Assembly: GCA_017623955.1 (NCBI GenBank)
Contig: JAGAOA010000060.1
Location: 1 to 29,655, forward strand
Length of the DNA stretch: 29,655 bases
Direction: 5' to 3'
Origin: Opitutales bacterium
GTDB lineage: Bacteria > Verrucomicrobiota > Verrucomicrobiae > Opitutales > CAG-312
Shown here: positions 8,678 to 17,238 of the stretch, piece by piece
Layout: each line of letters starts with the position of its first letter
Numbering within the stretch: the first letter of the stretch is position 1
Notes under the pieces: model-generated
Told to the model about the DNA's origin: nothing
Seen by the model: only the letters and a program-made list of their open reading frames with translations
Database searches by the model: none
Position numbers and translations under genes: made by a program

Positions 8678-9664
8678 ATGAAAACTCCAATAAAAGTTGC
8701 AATTACTGGCGCAGCAGGCCAGATAGGTTATTCACTCTTGTTCCGCATCGCAAGCGGAGCAATCTTTGGTCCAGACCAACCAGTAGAACTTCGTTTGATT
8801 GAAATCGAACCTGGTATGAAGGCTTTGGCAGGTGTAAAGATGGAGCTTGATGATTGTGCTTTCCCTCTCTTGAGCAATATCGTTACAACCTGTGACCTTG
8901 ACGAAGGTTTTAAAGGTGCAAACTGGGCATTGTTAGTAGGTAGTGTTCCAAGAAAACAAGGCATGGAACGTGGCGATTTGCTCGGTATCAATGGAAAAAT
9001 CTTCATTGGTCAAGGACAAGCAATTCAGAGAAATGCTGCTGACGACATTCGCGTTCTCGTTGTTGGAAATCCATGTAATACAAATTGCTGGATTGCTAAA
9101 GAAAACGCTCCTGAAATTCCAGCAGATCGTTGGTTTGCTATGACACGTCTCGATGAATTCCGTGCAAAAGCACAGCTTGCTCAAAAGGCTGGTGTACATG
9201 TTTCGGAAGTTTCAAATATGACAATTTGGGGCAATCACTCTGCAACACAATATCCAGACTTCTACAATGCAAAGATTGCTGGAAAACCAGCTACTGAAGT
9301 TATTACTGATGAAGCATGGTTGAAGAACGATTTTATTCCTGTTGTTCAAAAACGTGGAGCAGCAATTATTGAAGCTAGAGGTTTGTCTAGTGCAGCTAGT
9401 GCGGCAAATGCAGCAATTGCAACAGTTAATGCATTGGTAAATCCAACTCCAGCAGGTGATTGGTTCAGTGTTGCTGTTTGTTCAGACGGAAGCTATGGTA
9501 CACCAAAGGGTGCTATCACATCATTGCCAGTTCGTTCAGATGGTAAGAATTGGGAAATCGTACAAGGTTTGGATATCAACGAATTCTCAAGAGCTAAGAT
9601 TGATGCATCTAATGCAGAGTTGCTCGACGAGCAAAAGGCAATCAAAGAAATATTCTCAAAATAA
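8678..9664 (+). CDS. mdh: Malate dehydrogenase
   Basis: NAD-dependent oxidation of malate to oxaloacetate in the TCA cycle. The 328 aa protein has the nucleotide-binding GAAGQIG at 11-17, the substrate arginines in [11 protein letters not shown] (Arg92, Arg98), the catalytic Asp159 and Arg162 in TRLDEFRA, and the catalytic His187 in IWGNHSA. Sequence and length fit the cytosolic-type/PVC and actinobacterial MDH group rather than the short E. coli type. It is 30 bp from the DUF481 gene, with only a weak purine run (AAGGATAAAATAATA) before ATG. A strong intrinsic terminator follows at 9684-9715. Codons look more optimised than in the neighbours, as expected for a highly expressed enzyme. Secure. 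Confidence 0.96.
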   Translation: MKTPIKVAITGAAGQIGYSLLFRIASGAIFGPDQPVELRLIEIEPGMKALAGVKMELDDCAFPLLSNIVTTCDLDEGFKGANWALLVGSVPRKQGMERGDLLGINGKIFIGQGQAIQRNAADDIRVLVVGNPCNTNCWIAKENAPEIPADRWFAMTRLDEFRAKAQLAQKAGVHVSEVSNMTIWGNHSATQYPDFYNAKIAGKPATEVITDEAWLKNDFIPVVQKRGAAIIEARGLSSAASAANAAIATVNALVNPTPAGDWFSVAVCSDGSYGTPKGAITSLPVRSDGKNWEIVQGLDINEFSRAKIDASNAELLDEQKAIKEIFSK

Positions 9665-9683
9665 TATCGAGAGTAGAGAATAT

Positions 9684-9715
9684 AAAAATGGGGCAAATTG
9701 TCCCATTTTTTTTTT
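9684..9715 (+). terminator. Intrinsic terminator of mdh
   Basis: Stem AAAAATGGG / CCCATTTTT around a short loop, followed by an uninterrupted run of T to 9715. It begins about 20 bases after the mdh stop codon. Classic Rho-independent form. Confidence 0.85.
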
Positions 9716-9741
9716 GCAATTTTTAACTAGATAAAAATGAA

Positions 9742-9771
9742 GGACGGTAACATACCCCAATGTTACCGTCC
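9742..9771. terminator. Second hairpin after mdh (12-bp perfect stem)
   Basis: GGACGGTAACAT and its exact complement ATGTTACCGTCC flank a 6-base loop ACCCCA; the sequence after it is CATTTATTTT. It could be a backup terminator for mdh, or part of a structured leader for the FAD oxidoreductase gene that starts at 9920. The stem is certain; its role is inference. Confidence 0.55.
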
Positions 9772-9793
9772 CATTTATTTTCTACTTTATTTA

Positions 9794-9839
9794 TTTACCC
9801 CATCTCCTATTGGAGAAATTGTTTTTATTATGTGGTAAA
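9794..9839. other. Nested inverted repeats in the mdh/FAD-oxidoreductase spacer
   Basis: An outer 10-bp stem with one mismatch (TTTACCCCAT at 9794-9803 against ATGTGGTAAA at 9830-9839) encloses a small stem CTCC/GGAG with loop TATT. The CCCCATCTCCT stretch at 9798-9808 is repeated exactly at 22707-22717 inside the DegT gene. This may be a degenerate copy of a palindromic repeat or a leader RNA structure. The rest of the spacer 9840-9919 is T-rich. It has a TTGACA at 9885-9890 but no convincing -10 box. Confidence 0.4.
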
Positions 9840-9919
9840 GTTTTATTATTTTTTTTCTAATGTCAATACTTTTTTTATATTTACTTGACAATTTTTTTGT
9901 TTTTATTTTGAGTGCGTAA

Positions 9920-11263
9920 ATGAAGAGGCGTGATTTTTTGTCGGTAGTTGTCGGTGGGTCTACATTGGGTCTTACTAATTGTGTAGGATTTACGCCTTCA
10001 TCTAAGAAAGATATTGAAGCTGAATTTGACGTAGTAGTTGTGGGAGGTGGAACAGCTGGAACTATAGCTGCAATTCAATCTGCACGTTTGGGTGCTAAAA
10101 CTTTGGTAGTAGAGCGTACATCTCAATTAGGTGGAACAACTACAACAGCTGGGGTAAATTTCCCAGGTTTATTTCATATCGGATCTCGACAAATTATTTC
10201 TGGTATTGGTTGGGAGCTCGTGTGTAAAACTATTGCTGAAAATGCTGATAGTCTTCCCGTATTTAAAAAGCAGAAAAGACATTGGTATAATCAAGTAAAA
10301 TTAAATGAATACTTGTATGCGTGTTTAGCTGAGGAGGAATTGATAAAAGCTGGTGGAAATATTCTTTATTATAGTTATCCAAAACAAATAGAAAACACTA
10401 AAGGCGGATATAAAATATTTGTAGCTTCAAATTTTGGAGAAGGATATATTTTTACAAAAAAAATTGTAGATTGTACTGGATCTGCTTCCGCATCTTCTTT
10501 GGTCGGATATGAACGTATGAGTTCAGAAAATCGTCAACCTGGAACTTTGATATTTGGATTAACTGGGTTAGATAAACAAAAAATTAATTATAAAAATCTG
10601 CGTAATGCGTTAAAAGATGCTTATAAAACAGGCGAGTTAGGGTATCGCGATGTATGGAATATTGGTGGTCTTGTTGAAGAAAGCGGGTTTAACTCTATTT
10701 ATGTTCAAAATGCTGATAGCTCAACGCCTGTAAGTTTTACGCTTACGAACATAGAGGGTAGAAAAGTATTTTTGCGTTTATTCAGATTTTTAAAACGTCA
10801 AAAAGGCTTTGAAAATATCAAAGTAGATTACATCAAAACAGAAGTTGGAGTTCGTGAGACATTTCGTATAGTAGGCGAGCGTGTTTTGTCGGTGGATGAT
10901 TATCGAAAGGGAACTGTATTTCCTGATAGTTTGTGTTATTCGTATTATCCAACGGATTTGCACGATATGAAAGGCTTAGAAACTATCCAACAAAAAGAAG
11001 GAATAGCCCCCACCATTCCACTTTCCGCGTTGACTCCTAAGGGAGCTGAAAACATTCTTGTTGCAGGGCGTTGTGTTAGTAGCGATAGACTTGCAAATTC
11101 TGCATTACGTGTTCAAGCTTCGTGTATGGCAATGGGGCAAGTTGCAGGTTGTGTGAGTGCGATAGCTGCTTTAGAAAATAAGAAAAATTCTGAAGTAAAT
11201 CTCGATAAGATAAGACATACATTGATAGCGCATAAGGCGATAGTTCCGCCAAAACAGAGTTGA
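9920..11263 (+). CDS. FAD-dependent oxidoreductase with Tat-type signal (FAD_oxidored family)
   Basis: Exported flavoprotein of the FAD-dependent oxidoreductase family (Pfam FAD_oxidored type), substrate unknown. The 447 aa protein begins MKRRDFLS, a twin-arginine signal followed by a hydrophobic stretch. Cys21 (LTNC) could be a lipid anchor, although Asn at -1 is unusual for a lipobox. The Rossmann FAD site is VVVVGGGTAGTIAA at about 38-51, followed by VVERTSQLGGTTTTAG. The family's C-terminal FAD-contact stretch ILVAGRCVSSDRLANSALR lies at about 377-395. It stops with TGA, the only TGA stop among the complete genes here. It ends 6 bp from the convergent beta-lactamase-fold gene. Context suggests an envelope redox or sugar-oxidation role, but that is a guess. 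Confidence 0.8.
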   Translation: MKRRDFLSVVVGGSTLGLTNCVGFTPSSKKDIEAEFDVVVVGGGTAGTIAAIQSARLGAKTLVVERTSQLGGTTTTAGVNFPGLFHIGSRQIISGIGWELVCKTIAENADSLPVFKKQKRHWYNQVKLNEYLYACLAEEELIKAGGNILYYSYPKQIENTKGGYKIFVASNFGEGYIFTKKIVDCTGSASASSLVGYERMSSENRQPGTLIFGLTGLDKQKINYKNLRNALKDAYKTGELGYRDVWNIGGLVEESGFNSIYVQNADSSTPVSFTLTNIEGRKVFLRLFRFLKRQKGFENIKVDYIKTEVGVRETFRIVGERVLSVDDYRKGTVFPDSLCYSYYPTDLHDMKGLETIQQKEGIAPTIPLSALTPKGAENILVAGRCVSSDRLANSALRVQASCMAMGQVAGCVSAIAALENKKNSEVNLDKIRHTLIAHKAIVPPKQS

Positions 11264-11269
11264 GAATAA

Positions 11270-12343
11270 TTATTTTGATATTTCTTCTGCAATATCGATG
11301 CGTTCTTGCTTTGCCTTTTTGTAGTTGCCACAACGCACGGTCAGTACAACTACAAATTTATTATTTTTTATGTCAATAAATACAGATTGTCCCGACCAAC
11401 CACTATGAGTTATTGATAGCTCTGAAAAATTTTTAGGCAATGATGTTTTAGTCATATCCCAACCGAATGAACGTTTTGCGTTTGGGGCTTGGCATTTGTT
11501 GGTAGTTAGTTCTGCAAATGATTTCCCTAGAATTTGTTTATCATTCAATTTGCCTGAATTTAACATCATCTGACAATATTTTGATAAGTCGATAGCTGTT
11601 GAGAACATCCCTGCATTGCCAGCACATAGCCCATCGCGAAATATTATGTTTGCGTGAGGGTCGGATATCGTTCCAAAGTCGGGGGAATTCATTGTCTTAG
11701 ACAGTCTAGTCTTTTCTGTATTTATCGGTAATCCAAGCGATGTACTAGACATATTCAGTGGTTGGAATATTTCTTTTTTGCAAAACTCAGATAAAGGTTG
11801 TTTTGTTATATTTTCAAGAATTTGTCCTAGTAAGATAAAATTCCAACAGGCGTATTCATATTTCAATCCTGTTTTGCGTTTTGGTTTGAATTTAAGAGAT
11901 TGTTCTAACATATCTTTGCCATTTTTAGCTTTTCCATATGGTTTCCCTACAAATCCACTAACGTGCATTGCCAAATCTCTAACTGTTGGTGTATCCTTTA
12001 GATTACATTTGTATTGCGGTAGGTATTTTGTAAATGGGGCATCTAAGTCAATGAGTTTTCTATCATTGCAAATTGCAAGTGCAGTAGAAATGGCAACAGC
12101 TTTAGTGACACTTGCCATATCGATAATTGAATTTGTATCAAATGGAATTTGACCATTCTTTGATGAATTTCCTAGATAAAAAGATTTTTCAATACTTGTT
12201 GATGTACCGCATATAACCGCAATTCCTGCTATATGACCATCATCTATTGATTTTTGTGCAATTTCTTTTGCACGTTCTAATGATGCTTCTACTTGTAAAC
12301 AAAATGCTACTATGCTAAACAGGAAAAGTAATAGCTTTTTCAT
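11270..12343 (-). CDS. Secreted serine hydrolase, beta-lactamase (class C/PBP4*-like) fold
   Basis: Predicted periplasmic serine hydrolase of the Beta-lactamase family (esterase, D-Ala carboxypeptidase or class C-like). The 357 aa protein has a signal peptide (MKKLLLFLFSIVAFCLQVEA). The SxxK nucleophile motif is SVTK at about 79-82. The second motif, normally YxN, reads YAC in YACWNFILLG, and the third is HSG in THSGWSGQS (KTG/HTG equivalent). The missing Asn in motif two is uncommon and argues against a true beta-lactamase. The ATG at 12343 is a clear start after the TAGTATG context. It is convergent with the FAD oxidoreductase and separated from the next plus-strand gene by 143 bp. Specific substrate cannot be inferred; resistance should not be assumed. 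Confidence 0.8.
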   Translation of the reverse strand: MKKLLLFLFSIVAFCLQVEASLERAKEIAQKSIDDGHIAGIAVICGTSTSIEKSFYLGNSSKNGQIPFDTNSIIDMASVTKAVAISTALAICNDRKLIDLDAPFTKYLPQYKCNLKDTPTVRDLAMHVSGFVGKPYGKAKNGKDMLEQSLKFKPKRKTGLKYEYACWNFILLGQILENITKQPLSEFCKKEIFQPLNMSSTSLGLPINTEKTRLSKTMNSPDFGTISDPHANIIFRDGLCAGNAGMFSTAIDLSKYCQMMLNSGKLNDKQILGKSFAELTTNKCQAPNAKRSFGWDMTKTSLPKNFSELSITHSGWSGQSVFIDIKNNKFVVVLTVRCGNYKKAKQERIDIAEEISK

Positions 12344-12486
12344 ACTAAAAAATTATTTTTATAGTTTGAAATATGTCAATATTCTTTAAGTAGTGATTAA
12401 GATTTTGATTGCTAGTTTGTATTATTTGTATTTTGATATACATATTGTTTTTTTACATATCCCTAAATAGTGCGTGAAAGGAAAAG

Positions 12487-13215
12487 ATGAGAATTCAAAA
12501 ATATATCTCGCAATGTGGAATTTGCAGCAGACGTGAGGCTGAACGCAAAATAGAAGATGGTTGCGTATTAGTGAATGGACAGCTTGCTGAAATAGGTCAA
12601 GATGTAAATCCTGAAACAGACAAAGTTGTTGTTGATGGAAAAATAGCACGTGGGATAATCGAAGAAAAAGTAGTCTTGGCAATGAATAAACCAAAGGGTT
12701 ATTTGTGTTCTAACTCAGATCCATTTGAAGCACAAACTGTATTTGATATTTTGCCTGAACCTTTTTCGCAAATGAAGTTATTTTGTTGCGGTAGATTAGA
12801 TAAAAATTCAAAAGGTTTATTGATTCTAACCAACGATGGTGATCTCGCAAATAAAATAACACATCCATCAAATAATATAATTAAACGTTATCATGTATTG
12901 TTGAACAGAGAATTAGATAAAAAAATAATTCCAATTCTCTTGCGAGGCGTTATGCACGAAGGTGAAAAGCTAAAAGCTGAAAAAATCATTCCAGATACCA
13001 CTGGTTTAGAAAATGCATCAAGGCGTGTCGAGGTTTGGTTAAATCAAGGAAGAAAACGTGAAATTCGTCGTATGTTTGAAGTTATGGGATATTTTGTAAA
13101 AGAACTTAAACGTGTTCAAATAGGCGGATATGTTTTGAAAAGAATTCCACAGGGGGCAGTGAAAATTTTAGGAAAAAAAGATATATCAAGACTTCTTGAA
13201 AGAGGAGATTTTTAA
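12487..13215 (+). CDS. RsuA/RluB-family rRNA pseudouridine synthase
   Basis: Makes a pseudouridine in rRNA. The 242 aa protein has an N-terminal S4 RNA-binding domain (MRIQKYISQCGICSRREAER, residues 2-60). The catalytic domain follows, with the active Asp in GRLDKNSKGLLILTNDG near 103 and RKREIRRMFE near 190. This is the RsuA/RluB/RluE/RluF group; the S4 domain argues for RluB-like (23S) or RsuA (16S), which I cannot separate. The start is supported by AAAGGA at 12477-12482, four bases before ATG. It heads the long plus-strand gene series; ribBA starts two bases after its stop. Confidence 0.92.
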   Translation: MRIQKYISQCGICSRREAERKIEDGCVLVNGQLAEIGQDVNPETDKVVVDGKIARGIIEEKVVLAMNKPKGYLCSNSDPFEAQTVFDILPEPFSQMKLFCCGRLDKNSKGLLILTNDGDLANKITHPSNNIIKRYHVLLNRELDKKIIPILLRGVMHEGEKLKAEKIIPDTTGLENASRRVEVWLNQGRKREIRRMFEVMGYFVKELKRVQIGGYVLKRIPQGAVKILGKKDISRLLERGDF

Positions 13216-13217
13216 TT

Positions 13218-14300
13218 ATGAATAAAAGTGAAATTTTTGATAGTGTAGAAGATTGTTTAGCTGACTTTAAGGCAGGGAAAATAGTTATTGTAGCGGATGA
13301 TGAAAATCGAGAGAATGAAGGCGATATGATTGTTGCTGGTTCGCTCATAACTCCAGAAACTGTAAATACAATGCTTCGTTTTGCTCGCGGTTTGATTTGC
13401 GTGCCAACTACAAGCGATAGATTAATGTCGTTGGGCATTGATGATATGGTGCGTTTAAATCGCGATAAAAAGGGAACAGCGTTTACTGTTACTGTTGACG
13501 CTGCTGAGGGAATTTCAACTGGTATTAGTGCTTCAGATAGAGCTTTAACTATAAAATTGCTTGCGGACCCAACTTCATCAGCAAAAGATTTTGTAACGCC
13601 TGGACATTTAAATCCACTGCGTGCTAGAGATGGCGGAGTTCTCGAACGTGCTGGTCATACAGAAGCCGCAGTAGATTTAGCAAGATTAGCTGGTTTACCC
13701 CCTTGTGCGGCTATTTGCGAGATTATCAAAGACGATGGCGAAATGGCTCGCTTACCAGATTTGGTCGAATTTAAAAAAAAGCATGGAATGAAACTTATGA
13801 GCGTTGCTTCGTTAATCGAATATCGCTTGAAAAAAGAATCTCTTGTAAGTCTTTCTGCACGTCGCAAATTTTCAACAAAGTATGGTGAGTTTGATTTGTC
13901 TATTTTTAAGGCTTCAGATGGTCGTATACATTATGCGTTGTCTATGGGAAATATAGATAATGAACCAGCATTAGCTCGTGTTCATTCTGAAAATGTGTTT
14001 GCCGATTTGTTTGCATCAAGCGAATTTTCTTCGGCGGCAAAATCGTTTGAAAACGCTATGAAACTAATTGCAGAAGAGGGTCGAGGTGCATTGGTATATG
14101 TAAGCCAACAAAATTCTGGTATAAAAGTTCCAGAAGGCGTGGCGGTAACTCCCAATATGCGTGATTATGGTATGGGAGCACAGTTGTTGCGTGCATTAGG
14201 ATTTAAGAAAATAAAACTTCTTACAACTAATGTGGGTAAACACGTTCTCTCTGAGGGATATGGTTTGGAAATAGTTGAAGAGATAAAAATAGAAGGATAA
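13218..14300 (+). CDS. ribBA: 3,4-dihydroxy-2-butanone-4-phosphate synthase with degenerate GTP cyclohydrolase II domain
   Basis: The N-terminal half converts ribulose 5-phosphate to dihydroxybutanone phosphate for riboflavin synthesis. Its RibB motifs are intact: DDENRENEGD at 27-36, DRALTI at 107-112 and GHTEAAVDL at 146-154. The C-terminal half (about 205-360) is recognisably RibA-like (ARVHSEN at 253-259, NMRDYGMGAQLLRALG at 313-328, KLLTTN). However, the three zinc cysteines are absent: the usual SEC and LRCDCG read SEN and ASSEFSSA. The EGRGIGL loop is replaced by QQNSGIKVPEG and is shortened. GTP cyclohydrolase II activity is therefore probably lost, as in the RibBX variants known from Proteobacteria. 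A separate RibA would be expected elsewhere. It sits between the pseudouridine synthase and ribH. Confidence 0.9.
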   Translation: MNKSEIFDSVEDCLADFKAGKIVIVADDENRENEGDMIVAGSLITPETVNTMLRFARGLICVPTTSDRLMSLGIDDMVRLNRDKKGTAFTVTVDAAEGISTGISASDRALTIKLLADPTSSAKDFVTPGHLNPLRARDGGVLERAGHTEAAVDLARLAGLPPCAAICEIIKDDGEMARLPDLVEFKKKHGMKLMSVASLIEYRLKKESLVSLSARRKFSTKYGEFDLSIFKASDGRIHYALSMGNIDNEPALARVHSENVFADLFASSEFSSAAKSFENAMKLIAEEGRGALVYVSQQNSGIKVPEGVAVTPNMRDYGMGAQLLRALGFKKIKLLTTNVGKHVLSEGYGLEIVEEIKIEG

Positions 14301-14306
14301 TTTAAG

Positions 14307-14780
14307 ATGAGTTTAGATAAAGGTCAGATGCCTAATCTCAATGTTACAGGGTTGCGTATAGCCGTAGCTGCTTCTAGATTTAACAAAGAACTTGTTGATG
14401 CTCTTTTAAATGATGCAGTTAAAACTTTGTTATCAAAGGGAATTGCAGAAAATGATATTACAGTAAAGCGTGTTCCAGGAGCAGCAGAGCTTCCTTTTAT
14501 GTGCGGAAGTTTGGCTAAAACTGGAAAGTTTGATGCAGCCATTGCACTTGGGGTTGTCATTGCAGGCGAAACTCCTCATCATGAGATTATCGCAAATTCA
14601 ACCGCTATTGAAATGCAACGCTTGGCAACGGAAACAGGTGTTCCAATGATAAATGGAATAATTGTAACTAATAATTTAGAACAGGCACAAAATCGTACAG
14701 TAGGGAAAATTGCACGTGGTGTAGAATTTGCTGAAGCTGCAATGGAAATGGCTTTTCACGCTTCTAATTTCAAAAAATAA
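14307..14780 (+). CDS. ribH: 6,7-dimethyl-8-ribityllumazine synthase
   Basis: Condenses dihydroxybutanone phosphate with the ribitylaminouracil intermediate, the penultimate step to riboflavin, and normally forms an icosahedral or pentameric capsid. The 157 aa protein shows ASRFNKELVDALL near 23-35, VPGAAELPF near 58-66, and GVVIAGETPHHEII near 82-95. The usual VIRG arginine is Ala here, while the catalytic His pair is kept. INGIIVTNN follows. It starts six bases after the ribBA stop, so it is co-transcribed, and the RibB product feeds directly into this enzyme. The following nusB start is 13 bases past the stop, the common ribH-nusB order. Secure. Confidence 0.95.
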   Translation: MSLDKGQMPNLNVTGLRIAVAASRFNKELVDALLNDAVKTLLSKGIAENDITVKRVPGAAELPFMCGSLAKTGKFDAAIALGVVIAGETPHHEIIANSTAIEMQRLATETGVPMINGIIVTNNLEQAQNRTVGKIARGVEFAEAAMEMAFHASNFKK

Positions 14781-14793
14781 TATTGAGTTTAAT

Positions 14794-15240
14794 ATGGACA
14801 ATAAATCTAAATTGGCTAGTCGACGCGAAAATAGAATTGCAGCAATGCAGTTCTTATATATGCAGATTGTAAGTGATGCTAAATTGGGCGAAGATCTTGA
14901 TGCCTTCTTTAACACAAAAGAAAATAATCGCTCTTATTATGCTTTCGCAGATGAATTGATTGCTGGTGTAAATGCAAATATTGACGATATCGATTTTACT
15001 ATTTCTACATACGCTACAAATTGGAGTATTGATAGAATAGCAAAAGTAGATTTGGCAATTTTGCGTTTGGCTATTTTTGAATTGAAAAAGCGTGAAGATA
15101 TTCCTCCTGTGGTATCAATAAACGAGGCTATCGATTTGGCAAAAAGTTTTTCATCAGCAGAATCGAAACGCTTTATACATGGTATATTAGACAGTGTTAA
15201 AACTACATTAAATCGTCCATTGCGAACATCTAAAAAATAA
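14794..15240 (+). CDS. nusB: Transcription antitermination factor NusB
   Basis: Binds boxA RNA with NusE/S10 in rRNA antitermination. With the ATG at 14794 it is 148 aa, the normal NusB length; a frame running back to 14728 would overlap ribH and is not favoured. NusB features: SRRENRIAAMQFLYMQ at about 9-24, IDRIAKVDLAILRLAIFEL in the C-terminal helices, PPVVSINEAIDLAKSF, then FIHGILD. Its TAA is followed immediately by the ftsY ATG with no spacer and in the same frame. Coupled translation is therefore certain, and any readthrough would give a NusB-FtsY fusion. Secure. Confidence 0.93.
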   Translation: MDNKSKLASRRENRIAAMQFLYMQIVSDAKLGEDLDAFFNTKENNRSYYAFADELIAGVNANIDDIDFTISTYATNWSIDRIAKVDLAILRLAIFELKKREDIPPVVSINEAIDLAKSFSSAESKRFIHGILDSVKTTLNRPLRTSKK

Positions 15241-16158
15241 ATGTTATCAATTTTTAAAAAGTTTAAAGAGGGTTTGAAACGTACTGCATCGGGGGCTCTC
15301 GGTGCATTAACTTCGTTGTTTGGGAAAAAAATAGATGAAGCCGATATAGATGTTATCGAGCAAACATTGTATTCTGCCGATTTCGGTTATGAAACTGCAA
15401 ATGAAGTTATAGAGGCAATTCGTAGCGAGTATCGAAAAAACAAGGAATTGCGCGGTAAAGAGGCTATGGAAATCGGAGCGGCTGTCCTAGCTAAGATACT
15501 AGAAGGTTCTGAGGGCGACTTGATTGAAAATACTGATGTTTCTTCTCCTTCTGTCGTGTGTTTGGTAGGCGTAAATGGAGCAGGGAAAACTACTACTTCT
15601 GCAAAATTAGCTTATATGTTAAATGATGACGGAGTTGTTCTTGGCGCATGCGATACATTTAGAGCAGCTGCCAACGAACAAATACGCGAGTGGGCAACTC
15701 GATTAAATGTTCGTTTGGTTGAGAGTGCACATGGTGCAGATTCTGCCGCAACTGCGTGGGATGCATGGCAGTCAGCAAAGGCTAAGAGTGCTAGATGGCT
15801 AGTGCTAGATACTGCAGGACGTTTGCATACTAAAGAAAATTTAATGAATGAACTTTCTAAGATTAGTAGAGTTTTAAAGAAAAATGATGTAAATGCTCCT
15901 CAAAATTCAATAATAGTTTTAGATGGAAGTCTAGGTTCTAATAGTATAGAACAAGCCAAAGCTTTTAATAAGGTTTTTCCATTATCAGGCGTTATTATTA
16001 CTAAGTTAGACGGAACATCAAAAGGTGGTGCTATTGCTGGAATATATCGTCAGTTGAAATTGCCAATTTTGTACGTGGGCTTGGGTGAAAAACCCGAAGA
16101 TTTGCGTAAATTCAACATTCAAGCTTATGTAAAAAGTATTTTTGGTTTAGAGGAATAA
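15241..16158 (+). CDS. ftsY: Signal recognition particle receptor FtsY
   Basis: Membrane-associated SRP receptor GTPase for co-translational targeting. The 305 aa protein has the short NG-domain form without a long acidic A domain. It starts with an amphipathic Lys-rich stretch (FKKFKEGLKRTASGALGAL) that can bind membrane. GTPase motifs: GVNGAGKTTT near 110-119, DTFRAAANEQ near 139-148, DTAGRLHTKENL near 190, TKLDGTSKGG near 255, and the closing YVGLGEKPEDL. It directly abuts nusB and is followed by aroB two bases after its stop. Secure. Confidence 0.96.
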   Translation: MLSIFKKFKEGLKRTASGALGALTSLFGKKIDEADIDVIEQTLYSADFGYETANEVIEAIRSEYRKNKELRGKEAMEIGAAVLAKILEGSEGDLIENTDVSSPSVVCLVGVNGAGKTTTSAKLAYMLNDDGVVLGACDTFRAAANEQIREWATRLNVRLVESAHGADSAATAWDAWQSAKAKSARWLVLDTAGRLHTKENLMNELSKISRVLKKNDVNAPQNSIIVLDGSLGSNSIEQAKAFNKVFPLSGVIITKLDGTSKGGAIAGIYRQLKLPILYVGLGEKPEDLRKFNIQAYVKSIFGLEE

Positions 16159-16160
16159 CT

Positions 16161-17237
16161 ATGCATTTGTGTGTAAATTTGGCTGAGAGAAGTTACAATA
16201 TTGAAATTGGTTCAGGCACTTTTCAAAATGCTTTAAGCGAGTTTCAATCGTTGGTAGAAAAAAATGTAAAATTGATATGTATAGCCGATAGTAATGTTGT
16301 GCGTTTACATAGTCAAAAAGCTGATTCTATTAAAAGCGTAGCTGAGCTTATAGAAGTTGATGGAGGCGAAGCATCAAAGTCTTTTGCAAAGGTCGCCGAA
16401 ATTTGTTCGCATCTGGCGAGGATAAAGGCGGATAGAAAAAGTTGTATAATAGCATGGGGTGGTGGAGTAATAGGCGATTTGGCAGGTTTCATTGCATCAA
16501 TCTATATGCGTGGAATTAAATTTTATCAAATTCCGACAACGCTTTTGGCTATGGTTGATTCTTCAGTTGGAGGTAAAACTGGCATCAATATTGAGGAGGG
16601 TAAAAATTTGGTAGGAGCATTCCATCAACCACAATGGGTTTTTGCCGATATAGATTTTCTCGAAACACTTCCCGAACGCGAATTTTCAGCGGGAATGGCA
16701 GAGGTTATAAAGTGTGGATTATTGGGCGATGCAAAACTTTTTGAAGATTTGGAAAACTCTACATCAGAGTGGAATTTTAAACATCCGTATTTGAGTGAAG
16801 CAATTTTCCGTTCTTGTTCGTTGAAAGCTAAAATAGTATCAGATGATGAACGCGAAACTGCTTCAAATGGAGGTAGAGCTTTGTTGAATTTGGGACATAC
16901 TTTTGGACATGCTATTGAAAAAACATTTGGTTTTGGTTCGTATTTGCATGGCGAGGCAGTAGCATTGGGTATGATTATGGCGAATAGACTTTCTTCTACC
17001 TTGGGCGGTGCAGATTTTCATAATAGAATAAAGAATGTTTTAATGTCGTCAGGATTGCCTTGTACGTTGGGAAGTCATAAAATATCGGTATCAGATTTTA
17101 TGGAGGCAATGGCACGCGATAAGAAAAATTCAGGAGGTCAATTACGTTTTGTTTTACTGGAAGATATTGGTAAAGCAAAAACAATAGTAGTTGATAAAGA
17201 TACTGTCGAAAGAATTGTTAGTGAATTTTTGAAGTAA
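16161..17237 (+). CDS. aroB: 3-dehydroquinate synthase
   Basis: Second step of the shikimate pathway: DAHP to 3-dehydroquinate, NAD- and metal-dependent. The 358 aa protein is of full family length. Conserved blocks are AWGGGVIGDLAGFIASIYMR near 94-113, IPTTLLAMVDSSVGGKTGIN near 118-137, NLVGAFHQP, AGMAEVIKCG, and the metal site LNLGHTFGHAIE with LHGEAVALGM. All expected residues for metal and NAD binding appear intact. It follows ftsY by two bases; tatD starts one base after its stop. Secure. Confidence 0.96.
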   Translation: MHLCVNLAERSYNIEIGSGTFQNALSEFQSLVEKNVKLICIADSNVVRLHSQKADSIKSVAELIEVDGGEASKSFAKVAEICSHLARIKADRKSCIIAWGGGVIGDLAGFIASIYMRGIKFYQIPTTLLAMVDSSVGGKTGINIEEGKNLVGAFHQPQWVFADIDFLETLPEREFSAGMAEVIKCGLLGDAKLFEDLENSTSEWNFKHPYLSEAIFRSCSLKAKIVSDDERETASNGGRALLNLGHTFGHAIEKTFGFGSYLHGEAVALGMIMANRLSSTLGGADFHNRIKNVLMSSGLPCTLGSHKISVSDFMEAMARDKKNSGGQLRFVLLEDIGKAKTIVVDKDTVERIVSEFLK

Positions 17238-17238
17238 T

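Noticed and set aside
9885..9913. TTGACA before the FAD oxidoreductase gene with a possible leaderless start
   Set aside because: The -35 is perfect but no acceptable -10 lies at 16-18 bases (TTGAGT only); not called as a promoter.
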